A stretch of DNA of 64,000 bases. Source: SABI01 sp963677695 (lineage in GTDB: Bacteria > Spirochaetota > Spirochaetia > Sphaerochaetales > Sphaerochaetaceae). Below, in pieces: positions 62,847-64,000 of the stretch. Within the stretch, counting starts at the first letter, position 1, and each line of letters starts with the position of its first letter. The notes beneath the pieces are model-generated. The model was not told the DNA's origin and made no database searches. It saw only the letters and a list, made by a program, of their open reading frames with translations. The translations under genes were made by a program, and so were the position numbers. The stretch covers positions 744,001 through 808,000 of the forward strand of contig CAXXUJ010000001.1 of NCBI GenBank assembly GCA_963677695.2, given 5' to 3'.

Positions 62847-63854
62847 ATGACCAAACGCACAATTGCCGCACTCATGACTATCGCTCTGCTAAGTTCAGCT
62901 CTGTGGGCAACAGGAACAGTTGAAACCGCACCTTCGGAGAGCAAGCTCTCCGGTAAGGTCGTCGTCTACGCACCGAGCCCGACAGGACTCGCAGATGCAA
63001 TCGCTGAAGGATTCACTGCCAAGACCGGTGTTGAAGTCGAGATGTTCCAGGGAACAACCGGCAAGATCAACGCACGTCTCGAATCAGAGAAGGCAAATCC
63101 CGTCGCTGACGTTGTCATCGTCGCTTCCTGGCCTGCCGGCATGAAACTGAAAGATGATGCAATGAGCTATACTCCGGCAAACCTGGATAAGATGAATCCT
63201 GGCTGGATCGACAGCGACAGCAAGCTCTTCGGGTACAGCGCATCGGCTGTTTCAGTGATTTATAACACCACCATCTTCCCCACCCTCGATATCAACGACT
63301 GGGAAGACCTCAGTGCTCCCGCATACCGCGACCAGATCGTCATGCCGGATCCCGCAGCTTCAGGGTCATGTGCCGATTTCATTTCAGGTTACATCTACGC
63401 GTATGGAGATGAAGGCTGGAACACCATTGACGCTCTTGCTGCAAACGGACTCACTGTCCCCGGTGCGAACAAGGTATCTCTTGCAGCGGTCACCACCGGA
63501 GAGAAGGGTATCCTCCTCGCAGGCGTCGACTATAACGGTTTCGACTCAATCGCCAAGGGCGAACCCCTTGGGATCTTCTACCCCGCGAGCGGTACAGTGG
63601 TCAATCCGAGACCTGCAGTAATTCTCAAGACGAGCAAGAATGTCGAAAATGCGAAAGCTTTCATCGACTACCTCCTCAGTGACGAGGCTCAGAAGATGGT
63701 TGCAGATGCATACCTTCTCCCCGGAAGATCAGATATTGTGGCTGACAAGAGATCAAATATCAGCGACATCCCTCAGATCGACTCCGACTGGGACTGGATG
63801 ATGGCTCACTCATCAGAGATCATTGATACATTCACTGAAAAGACATCAAAATAG
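62847..63854 (+). CDS. Periplasmic substrate-binding protein (Fe3+-type, FbpA-like)
   Basis: The 335-residue protein has a signal peptide (KRTIAALMTIALLSSALWA, cleaved before TGTVETA) and a family-1-type extracellular binding fold (KVVVYAPSPTGLADAIAEGF, then ADVVIVASWPAGMKL). It captures its ligand and delivers it to the permease. gaaggagg precedes ATG. The 27-bp gap to the ATPase gene fits one operon. Ligand could be ferric iron, or 2-aminoethylphosphonate, which uses similar proteins. Confidence 0.92.
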   Translation: MTKRTIAALMTIALLSSALWATGTVETAPSESKLSGKVVVYAPSPTGLADAIAEGFTAKTGVEVEMFQGTTGKINARLESEKANPVADVVIVASWPAGMKLKDDAMSYTPANLDKMNPGWIDSDSKLFGYSASAVSVIYNTTIFPTLDINDWEDLSAPAYRDQIVMPDPAASGSCADFISGYIYAYGDEGWNTIDALAANGLTVPGANKVSLAAVTTGEKGILLAGVDYNGFDSIAKGEPLGIFYPASGTVVNPRPAVILKTSKNVENAKAFIDYLLSDEAQKMVADAYLLPGRSDIVADKRSNISDIPQIDSDWDWMMAHSSEIIDTFTEKTSK

Positions 63855-63894
63855 GGTAACCTGAATTGAATATCATTCACTGTAAGGGCGGGAG

Positions 63895-64000
63895 ATGAAT
63901 ACTATCTCCCGTACCGACCGGAAGGGACCGGCACTTCTGCTCACCCTCGCGGTACTCTCAGTGCTCGTGCTCTTCCCGGTCTTCGCCATTCTCATCAGAT
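63895..64000 (+). CDS. ABC transporter permease, 5' part only
   Basis: ATG 63895 after gggcgggag starts a frame of 35 residues (MNTISRTDRKGP, then LLLTLAVLSVLVLFPVFAIL, a first membrane segment) cut by the window end. By position it is the permease for the importer encoded upstream. Confidence 0.8.
   Translation, partial: MNTISRTDRKGPALLLTLAVLSVLVLFPVFAILIR

Overview
The window looks like a spirochaete chromosome, most likely Sphaerochaeta or a relative. This is inferred from the glgP and clpB gene style, Sec signal peptides ending in ALWA-type cleavage sites, and the gene mix; no rRNA gene is present to prove it. Core genes (glgP, clpB, the ABC operon) have moderate GC. Several blocks are visibly AT-rich and look acquired: the HEPN-ATPase gene at 2.6-4.5 kb, the polysaccharide locus at 14.8-35.6 kb and the membrane-protein gene at 39.8-41.1 kb.

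Layout. 0-2.5 kb: glycogen phosphorylase. 2.6-4.5 kb: a P-loop NTPase with a C-terminal HEPN-like domain, cut at its 5' side by an insertion sequence (IS). 4.5-14.6 kb: a Russian-doll nest of ISs. An IS3-family element (6733-14529) contains an IS21-family element (7663-10206) and a 1741-bp IS1634/IS4-type element ('IS-B', 10500-14395). IS-B in turn contains a 2150-bp IS1634-type element ('IS-A', 12164-14313). A second IS-A lies at 4515-6664 and a second IS-B at 41689-43429. Target-site duplications of 4, 7, 6, 5 and 6 bp can be read directly, and removing the inserts restores the broken frames exactly. 14.6-36.4 kb: a leftward exopolysaccharide/O-antigen operon of about 20 genes, headed by an EPS-associated MarR-type regulator and ending in a decayed XRE regulator. 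It encodes an initiating sugar transferase, flippase, polymerase-like protein, four glycosyltransferase or transferase-type enzymes, a WbpO/WbpP pair (UDP-GalNAcA), RfbA/RfbB plus a VioA-like aminotransferase (dTDP-Qui4N), a split transketolase, two ATP-grasp ligases, a CapA-like protein and a pyruvyl transferase. 37-39.7 kb: clpB. 39.8-46.8 kb: a DUF6161-like membrane protein, two paralogous lipoproteins (one split by IS-B) and a TPR protein.

46.9-61.2 kb is rich in toxin-antitoxin and defence-type genes: RelB/RelE-like, Fic with an inhibitory helix, an orphan Phd/YefM antitoxin with a toxin stub, HipBA, two AAA/DUF4143 ATPases and an RloA/RloB (AbiL-like) pair. These are interspersed with a DODA dioxygenase, a Ca2+/Na+ exchanger, a TetR regulator and an M20 peptidase. 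Many have conspicuous inverted or direct repeats in their promoters, some probably operators. 61.2-64 kb: a glyoxalase-family gene broken by an in-frame TGA, then an iron-type ABC importer (ATPase, binding protein, start of the permease), cut by the window edge.

No tRNA, rRNA or CRISPR array was seen.
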